A DNA stretch of 64,000 bases from CPC320 sp002684375 (GTDB taxonomy: Bacteria; Pseudomonadota; Alphaproteobacteria; Rhodobacterales; Rhodobacteraceae). Positions 1 through 8,802 of the stretch are shown in pieces (the stretch's first letter is position 1; each line of letters begins with the position of its first letter). The translations under genes were made by a program, and so were the position numbers. The notes beneath the pieces were generated by a model. That model was not told the origin of the DNA. It saw nothing but the letters and a program-made list of their open reading frames with translations, and did no database searches. The stretch is taken from positions 1 through 64,000 of the forward strand of contig CBFIHZ010000020.1 in assembly GCA_965662545.1 (NCBI GenBank), given 5' to 3'.

Positions 1-704
1 ATCGAATATTCACTACTAAGTTCATGTATTAACTGTTCTATCCGAGCTGTAGCAATAGGATCAAGCGCTGAACACGGTTCGTCCATCAATATTATCTCGG
101 GGCTTACTGCGATCGCACGGGCGATACACAGGCGTTGTTGTTGACCGCCTGAAAGCCCGGTTCCCGGGTCATCAAGCCGATTGTGCACTTCCGACCAAAG
201 GCCTGCACGTTCGAGCGCCTCTTGCACGATTTGTTTCAGGTGCCCAGTGTTGTCAGCCAGCCCATGAATTTTTGGCCCATAAGCGACGTTATCAAAAATA
301 GATTTTGGAAAGGGGTTTGGTTTTTGAAAAACCATCCCGACACGGGCGCGTAAAGGCACCACATCTACATCTGGCGCATAAATATCACCGCCGTTCAAGC
401 GTATGTCACCAGACACTTTGCAGGTTTTTATTGTATCGTTCATTCGGTTAAGACACCGCAGGAACGTTGATTTTCCACATCCAGACGGCCCAATAAATGA
501 AATGACTTCGCTGCCACCTATATCCAGTGACACATCTTCGATCGCGGTTTTATCCCCATAATTCACCCGTACTTGACGGGCTGTCATTCGTGGGTTTTCA
601 ACGTAAATATCACCAATGGTCGCATTGGGAAGCTTTGCAAGATCGATATCCGGCCTTACAGGGGCGTCAACCTTTTGCGGTTCAACCATTTTTCCGTCTT
701 CCAT
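1..704 (-). CDS. pstB: Phosphate ABC transporter ATP-binding protein PstB (C-terminus beyond window)
   Basis: This is the ATPase of the high-affinity phosphate importer. It sits on the cytoplasmic face and powers PstC/PstA. The translation from ATG at 704 shows a Walker A GPSGCGKS near residues 72-79, the signature LSGGQQQRL and a Walker B ending in LMDEPCSALDP. The reading frame is open to the window edge, so roughly the last 30 residues, including the switch-histidine region, are not seen. It has an N-terminal extension of about 40 residues before the ABC domain. It lies 14 bases downstream of pstA and is the fourth gene of pstSCAB; phoU and phoB would be expected beyond the edge. Identity is secure. 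Confidence 0.97.
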   Translation of the reverse strand, partial: MEDGKMVEPQKVDAPVRPDIDLAKLPNATIGDIYVENPRMTARQVRVNYGDKTAIEDVSLDIGGSEVISFIGPSGCGKSTFLRCLNRMNDTIKTCKVSGDIRLNGGDIYAPDVDVVPLRARVGMVFQKPNPFPKSIFDNVAYGPKIHGLADNTGHLKQIVQEALERAGLWSEVHNRLDDPGTGLSGGQQQRLCIARAIAVSPEIILMDEPCSALDPIATARIEQLIHELSSEYS

Positions 705-718
705 GATTTATCAATCTC

Positions 719-2023
719 CTACCAACGACGTTCTAGTTTTTTCCGCACGATAATAGCCGCTGCATTCATCGTGATTAAAAAGGCCAATAAAACAATGATT
801 GCTGCACTGGTTTTTTGCACAAACATCCTCTCTGCAAAGTCTGCCCACATGAAGATTTGTACCGGCAGGACGGTTCCAGGATCTGTGACGCCACCTGGAA
901 CATCTACGATAAACGCAACCATACCAATCATAAGCAGGGGCGCCGTCTCACCAAGCGCCTGCGCCATACCAATAATCGTGCCGGTTAACATCCCCGGCAT
1001 CGCCAATGGGATCACGTGGTGAAATATTGTTTGCACCTGAGACGCACCAACCCCCAGAGCGGCCTCGCGCACGCTGGGCGGCACGGCGCGGATCGCCGCG
1101 CGCGACGAAATGATGATTGTCGGCAATGTCATTAGGGCCAGCACCACCCCGCCAATCAGCGGGATCGACCGTGGCATACCAAAAATACCGATAAAAACCG
1201 CCAAACCCAGAATACCGAACACGACGGAGGGGACCGCCGCAAGATTGTTGATATTGATCTCGATAATTTCGGTAATACGGTTCTTCGGGGCTATTTCTTC
1301 CAAGTAAATCGCAGTGGCGACACCAATCGGAAATGCCAGCACAAGGCAGACCGAAAGCGTGAGGATCGAGCCGATGAACGCGCCATAGATGCCTGCCATT
1401 TCGGGGTTGCGCGACGCGCTGCCGAAAATGAGATAATCTGAGAAAGCATAAACGATCTTGCCATCCGACTGAAGCCTGTCGATATATTCCACCATTTTAT
1501 CGCTGATACGACGGTCTTTTTCAGGCGTTTCACGTTTGATAAATCCACGTAGAAAGCTGTCGACATCATCATCCAAGGCGAAGCGCAATGTTTGCGTGGT
1601 GTCCATCAATGATGGATCATCATAGACCAGTTCGCGCAGCCTCTGTTCGGCTCCGGCCGAGATCAGCTTGCCGGCGGCACGTTTGTTTTTGCGCCCTTCG
1701 GCATCAACAGCGGCATATAGCGCCGATCTGATCACCCCGCGCGCATCGCCGTCATACAAAGATTGCAGTGACAAATCGCCGGTTGGATCCAGTTTTTCGC
1801 GATCAATCTCAACCTCTATCTCGACGTAATACTGAAAGAATCCCGGGAGACCCTTAGAAAAAATCGAAAAAAACAAAACAACCAGAAACGCCAGCGCAAC
1901 GGCAATTGCGCTGCGCCCCAATAGCTGGAAATTGCGTTCGCTTTTTTTGCGCTTTGCCATAGAGGCCGCAACGCGCTCGGTCGCCGTTGTTGGCGAAACC
2001 AATCCTTTGGGTGTATCAATCAT
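719..2023 (-). CDS. pstA: Phosphate ABC transporter permease PstA
   Basis: This is an inner-membrane permease subunit of the phosphate importer, 434 residues. One transmembrane segment lies near residues 35-55. A long periplasmic insertion of about 160 charged residues follows, matching the N-terminal DUF3333-type region known from alphaproteobacterial PstA. The permease core starts near residue 210, and its EAA loop is visible around REAALGVGASQVQT. The start ATG at 2023 overlaps the end of pstC by 8 bases, implying coupled translation. The large periplasmic insert makes it longer than the enterobacterial protein. Family assignment is firm; the role of the insert is unknown. Confidence 0.96.
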   Translation of the reverse strand: MIDTPKGLVSPTTATERVAASMAKRKKSERNFQLLGRSAIAVALAFLVVLFFSIFSKGLPGFFQYYVEIEVEIDREKLDPTGDLSLQSLYDGDARGVIRSALYAAVDAEGRKNKRAAGKLISAGAEQRLRELVYDDPSLMDTTQTLRFALDDDVDSFLRGFIKRETPEKDRRISDKMVEYIDRLQSDGKIVYAFSDYLIFGSASRNPEMAGIYGAFIGSILTLSVCLVLAFPIGVATAIYLEEIAPKNRITEIIEININNLAAVPSVVFGILGLAVFIGIFGMPRSIPLIGGVVLALMTLPTIIISSRAAIRAVPPSVREAALGVGASQVQTIFHHVIPLAMPGMLTGTIIGMAQALGETAPLLMIGMVAFIVDVPGGVTDPGTVLPVQIFMWADFAERMFVQKTSAAIIVLLAFLITMNAAAIIVRKKLERRW

Positions 2024-3404
2024 ATTGTTCTCTGTATTTATTCACAACGTGCAATGCGATAAAGTTCAGCATCAAGGTAATCACAATCAATGTCAGTGCT
2101 AGGGCAAAGGCCGAAAGGGTCTTGGCTGACTCAAACTCCTGATCGCCCACCAGAATGGTCACGATCTGCGCAGTGACCGTCGTCACAGCATCAAGCGGGT
2201 TCATAGATAAATTGGCCGCCAGACCAGCCGCCATAACCACGATCATCGTCTCACCCACAGCGCGTGACACCGCCAGTAACACGGAGGCGACAACCCCCGG
2301 CAATGCTGCGGGCAAGACGACTTGCCGAATGGTTTCATTCTGGGTGCTGCCAAGGGCATAAGACGCCTCACGCAAAGCCTGTGGTACCGCGGTGATCACG
2401 TCGTCAGATAGAGATGAAATAAAAGGGATAATCATGATCCCCATCACCAGCCCCGCCGCCAATGCCGATTCGGACGCGACGTCCAGCCCCAGCGTGAGTC
2501 CCATTGAGCGGACAAAAGGGGCCACCGTGAGGGCCGCAAAAAAGCCGTAAACAACCGTCGGCACACCCGCAAGCAGTTCCATCAACGGTTTGACCACCCC
2601 GCGCGTGCGGTCAGAGGCATATTCCGACAGGTAAATCGCACTGAACAAACCCACGGGCACCGCAACTGTCAAAGCCACCGCCGAAATCAACATGGTGCCG
2701 GCAAACAAAGGGACGGATCCATAGGTGGACAGACCCATTTGCCCCGACCCTGCCCGTTCTGCGCCCTCGAACTGCGGGTTCCAGGTCAAGCCGAACAGAA
2801 ACTCACTCACTGGCACCAGAGCAAAAAAGCGTAAGGATTCGAACACCACCGAAAAGACAATTCCTAATGTCGTCAGAATGGCGATCAACGAGCTTGCCGC
2901 CAGCAAGGCAATGATTATTTTTTCAACAGCGTTGCGGGATCTAAAGTTTGGGTTTATTTTATAATAACCCCAGCCCCCCCCAAGCACCGCGAGGGACAAA
3001 CACAAAAACGTGGTCAGTGTCGCGGATGTCGCGATCCAGCCTTGCCACGCCTCGGCTGCCTCATACACCCAGTCAGGTTGTGTGCCAAAATTTGTGCCGC
3101 TGACTACATTTTTGATCTGCGCATGCGCGATAATTTCGTTGAAATCGGCATCTGTCCGCACCGCGTCCGGAATAAAACTGGTGCTGAGAGACCGAAAGAC
3201 GATGTCATCGCCGATCGCCATGACGATCAGCAATGCATAGGCGGGTAACCATGCCAACAAACATGCAAAAAAACCATAATACTGATGTCTGGAGTGCAGT
3301 TTCGTAGAGATCGAAACCTGCAGTTGCCGCGCCGAATTCTGAGCAATCAAAAAATAAACCAAACCAATAAACAGGATGGTGGCAGCGATTTGAAATGTTG
3401 TCAC
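2016..3404 (-). CDS. pstC: Phosphate ABC transporter permease PstC
   Basis: This is the second inner-membrane permease of the phosphate importer, about 462 residues. Hydrophobic segments lie near the N-terminus and across the last 250 residues, with the permease loop seen around LREASYALGSTQNET. I place the start at GTG 3404 because GAGG lies six bases upstream; an in-frame TTG at 3416 has no ribosome site. The N-terminal 200 residues are longer than in E. coli, as is usual in this family branch. It follows pstS after a 72-base gap that holds a strong hairpin, and it overlaps pstA by 8 bases. Confidence 0.95.
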   Translation of the reverse strand: MTTFQIAATILFIGLVYFLIAQNSARQLQVSISTKLHSRHQYYGFFACLLAWLPAYALLIVMAIGDDIVFRSLSTSFIPDAVRTDADFNEIIAHAQIKNVVSGTNFGTQPDWVYEAAEAWQGWIATSATLTTFLCLSLAVLGGGWGYYKINPNFRSRNAVEKIIIALLAASSLIAILTTLGIVFSVVFESLRFFALVPVSEFLFGLTWNPQFEGAERAGSGQMGLSTYGSVPLFAGTMLISAVALTVAVPVGLFSAIYLSEYASDRTRGVVKPLMELLAGVPTVVYGFFAALTVAPFVRSMGLTLGLDVASESALAAGLVMGIMIIPFISSLSDDVITAVPQALREASYALGSTQNETIRQVVLPAALPGVVASVLLAVSRAVGETMIVVMAAGLAANLSMNPLDAVTTVTAQIVTILVGDQEFESAKTLSAFALALTLIVITLMLNFIALHVVNKYREQYD

Positions 3405-3431
3405 CTTAAACCTCAAATTATTCTAACGTGA

Positions 3432-3461
3432 CAAGGGAAACCGGTACATCGGCTTCCCTTG
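3432..3461 (-). promoter_or_regulatory. Intercistronic hairpin between pstS and pstC
   Basis: A near-perfect inverted repeat has outer arms CAAGGGAA and TTCCCTTG and an inner CCG/CGG around the loop GTACAT. It has no T-run, so it does not look like a full terminator. In binding-protein-dependent transporters, such structures after the binding-protein gene often stabilise the upstream mRNA and lower downstream expression. That role is inferred here. Confidence 0.5.
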
Positions 3462-3476
3462 ATGACGCAATTATAC

Positions 3477-4505
3477 TTATTCCAGCATGTCCGCAGTCAG
3501 TACTGGCATGTTTTTCATCGCAGCGGCATAGGCAGCACGCTCTGCATCCGGCAGTGGGATCATACCGTTTTCGGCAAGAACCCCGTCCTCATCCCAGTGT
3601 TTTGTCCACTCAGCCATAAATTCTTTGATACCGGGAACGACGCCCACATGCGCGTGTTTGACATAAAAGTAGAGCGCACGAGATACCGAGTAATTATCCG
3701 ACGCGATGTTTTCAAAAGTCGGCGCTGAGCCGCTGATGACCGCGCCCCGCAATGTGTCTGAGTTTTGGTCAAGATAGGAAAATCCGAAAATTCCGTAAGC
3801 ATTAGAATCTTCTTGGAGTTTCTGAACGATCAAATTATCCTGTTCTCCAGCCTCCACATAGGCGCCGTCGGTGCGCATTGCCCGACAAACTTTGTCTGTC
3901 TGACCTGCGGCTTTCAGAGCGGCTTTGGCTTCTGGGTCTTTTTTGCAATAACCTTTTTGGTTGACCATTTCCGCAAAAGACGCGCGGGTCCCAGAGGTTG
4001 TTGGCGGACCGTAAACGCGGATGGCGATTTCAGGCAATTCTGGGTTCACCTCTGACCACAATTTATAGGGGTTCGCGACCATGATCCCGTCAACGGGCAC
4101 CTTGGCAGTCAGTGCTTTACCAAGATCAGATTTAGAGATTTCCAGAACCGGTCCTGACTTTGATCCCGCAACAACAATGCCATCGTAGCCCACTTTGATC
4201 TCGGTCACGGTCACGCCGTTTTTATCGCAAAACTCAAGTTCTCCGATCTTCATTCTAGACGACGCATTTCCAATGTCCGTGAACTCTGTCCCCGTTCCTT
4301 CACATACGCCTTTTTTACCGACTGACGATCCACCGGACTCAACAATTGGCGTCTTAAAAGATGGGTTGTTGCCGAGTTGCTCAGCAATGATTGTTGCAAA
4401 AGGCAACACCGTTGAAGAACCTGCAATACTGATGTAGTCACGCGCTTGCGCGCAGGTACCCGTCAATACGACGGTCATAATTCCTGCCACCGTGGTGAAA
4501 CGCAT
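3477..4505 (-). CDS. pstS: Periplasmic phosphate-binding protein PstS
   Basis: This protein captures phosphate in the periplasm and delivers it to PstC/PstA. It begins with a signal peptide (MRFTTVAGIMTVVLTGTCAQA, cleavage after AQA). The mature part shows the PstS pattern IAGSSTVLPFA at its start and the SGTR loop (GPPTTSGTRASF) in mid-protein. I chose ATG 4505 because GGAG lies seven bases upstream; the in-frame TTG at 4511 sits only two bases from that ribosome site. The length of about 342 residues fits the family. It is the first gene of the operon, and a Pho box lies about 70 bases upstream. Confidence 0.96.
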   Translation of the reverse strand: MRFTTVAGIMTVVLTGTCAQARDYISIAGSSTVLPFATIIAEQLGNNPSFKTPIVESGGSSVGKKGVCEGTGTEFTDIGNASSRMKIGELEFCDKNGVTVTEIKVGYDGIVVAGSKSGPVLEISKSDLGKALTAKVPVDGIMVANPYKLWSEVNPELPEIAIRVYGPPTTSGTRASFAEMVNQKGYCKKDPEAKAALKAAGQTDKVCRAMRTDGAYVEAGEQDNLIVQKLQEDSNAYGIFGFSYLDQNSDTLRGAVISGSAPTFENIASDNYSVSRALYFYVKHAHVGVVPGIKEFMAEWTKHWDEDGVLAENGMIPLPDAERAAYAAAMKNMPVLTADMLE

Positions 4506-4571
4506 CTTCAATCTCCTTCATGAGAGTAAACAGTTAACGCGGTTTCTTCTGGGCGCTGTATGTAACTTTAT

Positions 4572-4590
4572 TGTGTAACTTTTATGACAG
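4572..4590 (-). promoter_or_regulatory. Pho box (PhoB-binding site) upstream of pstS
   Basis: Read on the minus strand the site is CTGTCATAAAAGTTACACA. The first half matches the Pho-box half CTGTCAT exactly; the second half, GTTACAC, is degenerate. A third similar element, AAAGTTACA, follows about ten bases later. The site is 67 bases upstream of the pstS ATG, where a PhoB activator site is expected. The match is by eye only. Confidence 0.55.
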
Positions 4591-5319
4591 TTTTGTAGGC
4601 AGGCGAAATTTTAAAATTTAATTGAGTTTGCAGATGTAAGTTTTGGATCAAGACATACAACCAGCCTCCCAAACCGAAGGATGGCAACAATGCCCGAATA
4701 CCACCATTTCGACCCTCTATCAAAGCGGGTAACGGCAGTTAACCGGTTCTGTAAAAATTAAAATCTAACTGCTTTACCGTTGCGGCATATGGTCCGTCAA
4801 TTTCAAAAATTTACTGACCTGCCCCAAAACTTGCCCCACAAATCACAGCATTTAATGCCTTTGGCTGTCAAAGCCGTTTGAAACCAATGCGCTGTATAGC
4901 CCCAACTGCTCACTCCGACGAACGTCAACAGAGACAGGAGTTACAAAAGACCGGTAATCTGCTGAATGGCTGACCATTGCACATCATCGCACATCATTGT
5001 CTCAGGCAATGTCCTTGCAGGTCAAACACGTTGAGGTTGGTTCTTATCAGTGTTCAGAAAGAAGAACGGCTTGTTGTATTTTCGGGCCGCATCATGCAAG
5101 TCACATCACTCAGCTGACGCGGTTGCCGGTGCCTACTTACATCGCCCAGACATAACGCCGCTCAACAGAGATTGTCCTGAGCTCCCGGTGGAACGATCTG
5201 TGCAAGCTCTTGCGCAAAAAGGGAAATGATTAACCGTTTTTGACCGTATGTTATCTGGACAGACTAAAATTACACCCGTTTGAAAGACTATGAACAAAGC
5301 CAATTGCCATGTTTGCGCT

Positions 5320-5556
5320 CTAGGTTTTGTCTGATTGACGGCTGTATTTGAGGCGGTAGCTCTGGCAGTTGATTTTAGGATAAAGACTTGATGCATTGGG
5401 CGGTCGGGCCGCGCACCCGTGTGGCGCTCGGAGCTGGGAGCACAAATCCATTTGTCGAACGGCAACTTGGGCGACACGTTGGTTGGCCTGTGCCGGTCGG
5501 ATTGTAGGGGACCCGCAAGCAGCAATAGCAGACGCCAAGCACACAAACCCAAGCAT
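5320..5556 (-). pseudogene. Possible small or decayed lipoprotein
   Basis: From ATG 5556 the frame gives about 78 residues beginning MLGFVCLASAIAACGSP. This is a hydrophobic stretch ending in a lipobox-like IAAC followed by G-S-P, as in lipoproteins. In-frame codons upstream add I-K-Y-R-L-V-I-N-Y, which would supply the missing positive charges if an upstream GTG (5568) or TTG (5571) were used, or if an original start was lost. No good ribosome site is visible. The remaining residues match nothing I know. It may be a chance frame or a relic. Confidence 0.2.
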
Positions 5557-5999
5557 ATAATTGATCACCAATCTATATTTGATGGATTGATCAAGCAGAC
5601 GAAACACGCGCTTTTCATCGTGGCCTGTGCGATTTGTTGCATCCACACGGGCGCGATGATTGAGCCGACGGTCAGATCCTTCTGACAGGCCGCCGGTGAA
5701 CAAACCGATGCATGCAATCTGCTGGGGTCTGCCAGAGTTGATGTAAGGCCAATCAGCGCTGGCCGTCATTGCAAATCCCATTCATTTTCCGAAAACGGTT
5801 TTGCAGTCTCATTGACGTAGCAGACCCCCGGAGGAGATCACCAACCGCAACGACATTGTTGTTGTTTACCAGATACTTGGTTTTTTGTCAGCATGAGGTA
5901 TTTATTTATAAATTTTAAAAGCCATAGTAAATCATCAGCCGCGCAGCCCACCGACGATCAGCGATTAAAGGTATATAAACCGTCATGATCCTAAGCAGA

Positions 6000-7046
6000 T
6001 TAAAGTGCCGGCAATAAAACAGAAAACGCGGTCCCCTCGCCCAGCGTACTTGCAATTGCCAAGCGCCCACGATGGCGGTTTACGATATGCTTGACAATTG
6101 CCAGCCCCAAACCCGTGCCTCCCACCGCCCGCGATCTGTGGCTATCAACCCGATAAAACCGTTCCGTAAGGCGCGGTATATGCAGCGGATCAATCCCGGG
6201 ACCCGTGTCACAAACACATAAACATATGGCCGGTCCCCGCAGTGTTGCATCATGGTCAACCAACTCGATACCAACGGTAATCCTGCCATTGGCGCCACCA
6301 TATTTAATGGCGTTCTCCAGCAGGTTATTGAAAACCTGCCGCAGTTGATCTTCATCGCCTTGAATGAAATATTCACTGCTTTCATCGCCCAGAAGGGTGA
6401 TGTCGACCTTCTCTGACTTTGCCGGAGCGGCCATCGTAATAATGCAAGATTGCAACAGAGTATTTAGCTCAACCTGCTCAATCGGGCGCATGCGCTCATC
6501 ACTCTCGACACGACTGAGTGATAACAGATCGTCCACCAAACGATTCATTCGTGCCGCCTCTTTTGACATAATACCCAAAAACCGCTTTCGGGCTGCCTCA
6601 TCTTCGCGGGCCGGACCTTGCAGGGTTTCGATAAAACCGCTGAGTGTGGTGAGTGGCGTGCGCAACTCGTGGCTGACATTGGCGACAAAGTCGCGGCGCA
6701 TTTGAGTGGCCTGCTCGACGTCCGTTACATCACGAAAACATACTAAAATCAGATTTTTTTTGGCAAGTTTGACCCGTCTGCAAGTCATATCATAGGTGAC
6801 ATCCTGATCGCCAAGAGCCGCAGTATAGCGGGTTTTGGCCTCGGCCTGCCCGCCCAGTGTTACCTCAATGGCGTTTAACACCGCAGGATGGCGCAGCACC
6901 GAAATATAGGCCAGACCAACAAGATTGTCGCCAAACAATAATGTTGCCGCGCTATTGGCACATAGAATTCGTTCCTCGTCCGTGATCAACAGGCCGGCAA
7001 GTGGAATGGCTTCTAACAGCGCGCTGAAGATCGTTTCGTTTCGCAT
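6000..7046 (-). CDS. phoR: Phosphate-regulon sensor histidine kinase PhoR
   Basis: This is a histidine kinase expected to phosphorylate PhoB when phosphate is low. It has a PAS-like domain (residues 5-110), the H-box VSHELRTPLTTLSGF with the phospho-accepting His near residue 126, and a C-terminal ATPase domain with an N-box (NLLENAIKYGG), DTGPGID and GGTGLGLAIV. No transmembrane segment is present, so membrane coupling through PstSCAB/PhoU would have to be by protein contact. ATG 7046 is chosen because AAGG lies seven bases upstream. It follows the PLP-enzyme gene by 38 bases, on the same strand as pstS. Confidence 0.9.
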   Translation of the reverse strand: MRNETIFSALLEAIPLAGLLITDEERILCANSAATLLFGDNLVGLAYISVLRHPAVLNAIEVTLGGQAEAKTRYTAALGDQDVTYDMTCRRVKLAKKNLILVCFRDVTDVEQATQMRRDFVANVSHELRTPLTTLSGFIETLQGPAREDEAARKRFLGIMSKEAARMNRLVDDLLSLSRVESDERMRPIEQVELNTLLQSCIITMAAPAKSEKVDITLLGDESSEYFIQGDEDQLRQVFNNLLENAIKYGGANGRITVGIELVDHDATLRGPAICLCVCDTGPGIDPLHIPRLTERFYRVDSHRSRAVGGTGLGLAIVKHIVNRHRGRLAIASTLGEGTAFSVLLPAL

Positions 7047-7084
7047 CACTGCGCCTTTATTCCTAATTTATGACCGCGATCGCG

Positions 7085-8275
7085 CTACCTTTTCTGATCC
7101 GCTGCAAGTACCGCATCAGAAAACACCGAACGCAGGCTTTCAATCGATTCCAGCCCAACGGAAATGCGGAAAAACCCCTCCGTGATACCCAGAGCCAGAC
7201 GCGATTGTTCGGATAGGGCACGGTGCGAGGAACTGGCGGGATGGGACAGAGTTGTACCAACATCACCGAGCGTCGGGGCAAAAGCCAGCTCTGAGGCGGC
7301 CTGCACGAAGGAGTTGGCAGCGGCGCGACCGCCCTCAAGCTCAAAACTCACCATATTGCCGCCATTCGCCCCAAGGACGGTGTGCGCCAGATCATGATCA
7401 GGATGATCAGTTCGTTTGGGGTAAAGCACCTGTTTGACCCCAGGCAAGTCGCCAAGCGTCTCAGCTAAAGCCTGCGCGTTTTGTTGCGCCCGTTCAAATC
7501 TGAGGTCAAAAGTCAACAGGCCGCGTTCGGCCAGCCAGCAATCAAACGGGCTCGCCGTCAGGCCGGCCGTGACCGCAAAATCAAACATCTGTTGACGCAC
7601 CTCAGGGCTTTTGGCCGCGACATATCCCAGTGTCACATCAGAATGTCCCGCCAGCAGCTTCGTCACGGAATGAATAACAATATCGGCTCCGGCCAAAAGT
7701 GGCTGTACCGCGCGGGGGGTTGTAAAGGTATTGTCCACCGCCAGCAGAATACCGCGCTCCTTGGCCAAAGCCACCAAACCGTGCAAATCTGCCACGCGCA
7801 GTGTCGGGTTTGAGACGACCTCAATCAAGATTAATTTGGTTTCGGGTCGCAGCGCCGCGCGCATGGCCTCCACAGATCCCGCATCGGCGAAACTCGTTGT
7901 GACGCCCAAGCGCGGCAAATCTTGTTGCAGCATGCGCAGAGACCGTCCATAGAGCTGATCTCCCCCCAGCACATGATCACCCTGGCCCATCAAACCCATC
8001 AGCACCGCCGAAACGGCCGCCATGCCTGACCCGGTCACAAACCCGCCTTGCGCAGATTCCATACGGTCCAAAAGATTCGCCAGGACGTCGGCGTTAGGAT
8101 GTCCTTCGCGGGCATATGTATAACCCGAAAGATCCCCATCGTATTGTGCATCCAGCTCATCGGGGGATCGTGAGGCATAAACCACAGAGGGCGACAGAGG
8201 TGTCACGACCGGTGATGACACGCTGTCAGGCAGTCTGAACGGCCGCATCAGGTTGGAGATGTTGCGTCCGGTCAT
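7085..8275 (-). CDS. Cys/Met-metabolism PLP-dependent enzyme (cystathionine beta-lyase/gamma-synthase family)
   Basis: This is a 396-residue member of the transsulfuration fold-type I PLP enzymes. Visible are the phosphate-binding G-S-G-M-A-A near 83-87, D181 (AVDNTF), which contacts the pyridine nitrogen, and the Schiff-base lysine K206 in HSVTKLLAGHSDVTLG. The substrate cannot be told from sequence: cystathionine beta-lyase, cystathionine gamma-synthase, methionine gamma-lyase and O-acylhomoserine sulfhydrylase all share these residues. It overlaps the carbonic anhydrase gene by four bases and precedes phoR, so yicC-gmk-carbonic anhydrase-this gene form one minus-strand unit. Confidence 0.9.
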   Translation of the reverse strand: MTGRNISNLMRPFRLPDSVSSPVVTPLSPSVVYASRSPDELDAQYDGDLSGYTYAREGHPNADVLANLLDRMESAQGGFVTGSGMAAVSAVLMGLMGQGDHVLGGDQLYGRSLRMLQQDLPRLGVTTSFADAGSVEAMRAALRPETKLILIEVVSNPTLRVADLHGLVALAKERGILLAVDNTFTTPRAVQPLLAGADIVIHSVTKLLAGHSDVTLGYVAAKSPEVRQQMFDFAVTAGLTASPFDCWLAERGLLTFDLRFERAQQNAQALAETLGDLPGVKQVLYPKRTDHPDHDLAHTVLGANGGNMVSFELEGGRAAANSFVQAASELAFAPTLGDVGTTLSHPASSSHRALSEQSRLALGITEGFFRISVGLESIESLRSVFSDAVLAADQKR

Positions 8276-8802
8276 AGTGTGTCGACCACGTTTAGTCCCG
8301 CTTTAAAGCGGAGCATATTTTCTTGATAATGCAGCGCGCTTGAACGCAACCCCATAATGGCTTGGTCATCAACTTCGCGGACCACCTTTCCCGGGACACC
8401 CATCACCAGACTGCCATCAGGAATTATTTTATTTTCGGTGATCAATGCGCCGGCACCGATAATACAGTTTTTGCCAATTTTTGCCCCATTGAGCACAATT
8501 GCCCCCATACCGATCAGGGTGTTTTCACCAATCGTACAACCATGCAACATTGTCTTATGGCCGATGGTACACCCTGCCCCCACTGTCAGCGGAAAGCCCA
8601 TATCGGTGTGCAGGACGCATTGCTCTTGCAGATTGCTGCCCTCATTGATCCAAATCACCTCGTTATCGCCGCGCAGCGTGCAGCCAAACCAGACAGAAGA
8701 TCCGCTCTCGATCACCACTTTGCCGATAACATTGGCATCAGGCGCTATCCAACTGTCGGATGCGATGTCGGGGCGGTGCCCGTCTAAAGCGTATAGTGTC
8801 AT
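8272..8802 (-). CDS. Gamma carbonic anhydrase family protein
   Basis: This is a 176-residue left-handed beta-helix protein with hexapeptide repeats throughout. The three metal-ligand histidines of the gamma carbonic anhydrase family are present as H65 (VLHTD), H82 and H87 (GHKTMLHG). The family includes YrdA/CaiE/PaaY-like trimers. Some hydrate CO2 and others have no proven activity, so the exact reaction is open. It overlaps gmk upstream and the PLP enzyme downstream by four bases each, which indicates coupled translation. Confidence 0.9.
   Translation of the reverse strand: MTLYALDGHRPDIASDSWIAPDANVIGKVVIESGSSVWFGCTLRGDNEVIWINEGSNLQEQCVLHTDMGFPLTVGAGCTIGHKTMLHGCTIGENTLIGMGAIVLNGAKIGKNCIIGAGALITENKIIPDGSLVMGVPGKVVREVDDQAIMGLRSSALHYQENMLRFKAGLNVVDTL

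Larger units (their letters stand above)
4506..5999. other. 1.5 kb gene-poor stretch between pstS and phoR
   Basis: Apart from the pstS promoter region this stretch has no gene I can support well. Short open frames overlap each other on both strands at 5133-5781 without a consistent coding pattern. The only frame with a recognisable protein feature is a possible truncated lipoprotein at 5320-5556. I looked for transposase or integrase remnants and for tRNA-like ends and recognised none. It could be the site of a decayed gene or insertion. Confidence 0.5.

Noticed and set aside
5133..5781. Overlapping frames considered as a transposase relic
   Set aside because: No DDE motif, terminal repeats or target duplication could be found; only the lipoprotein-like start was kept, at low confidence.
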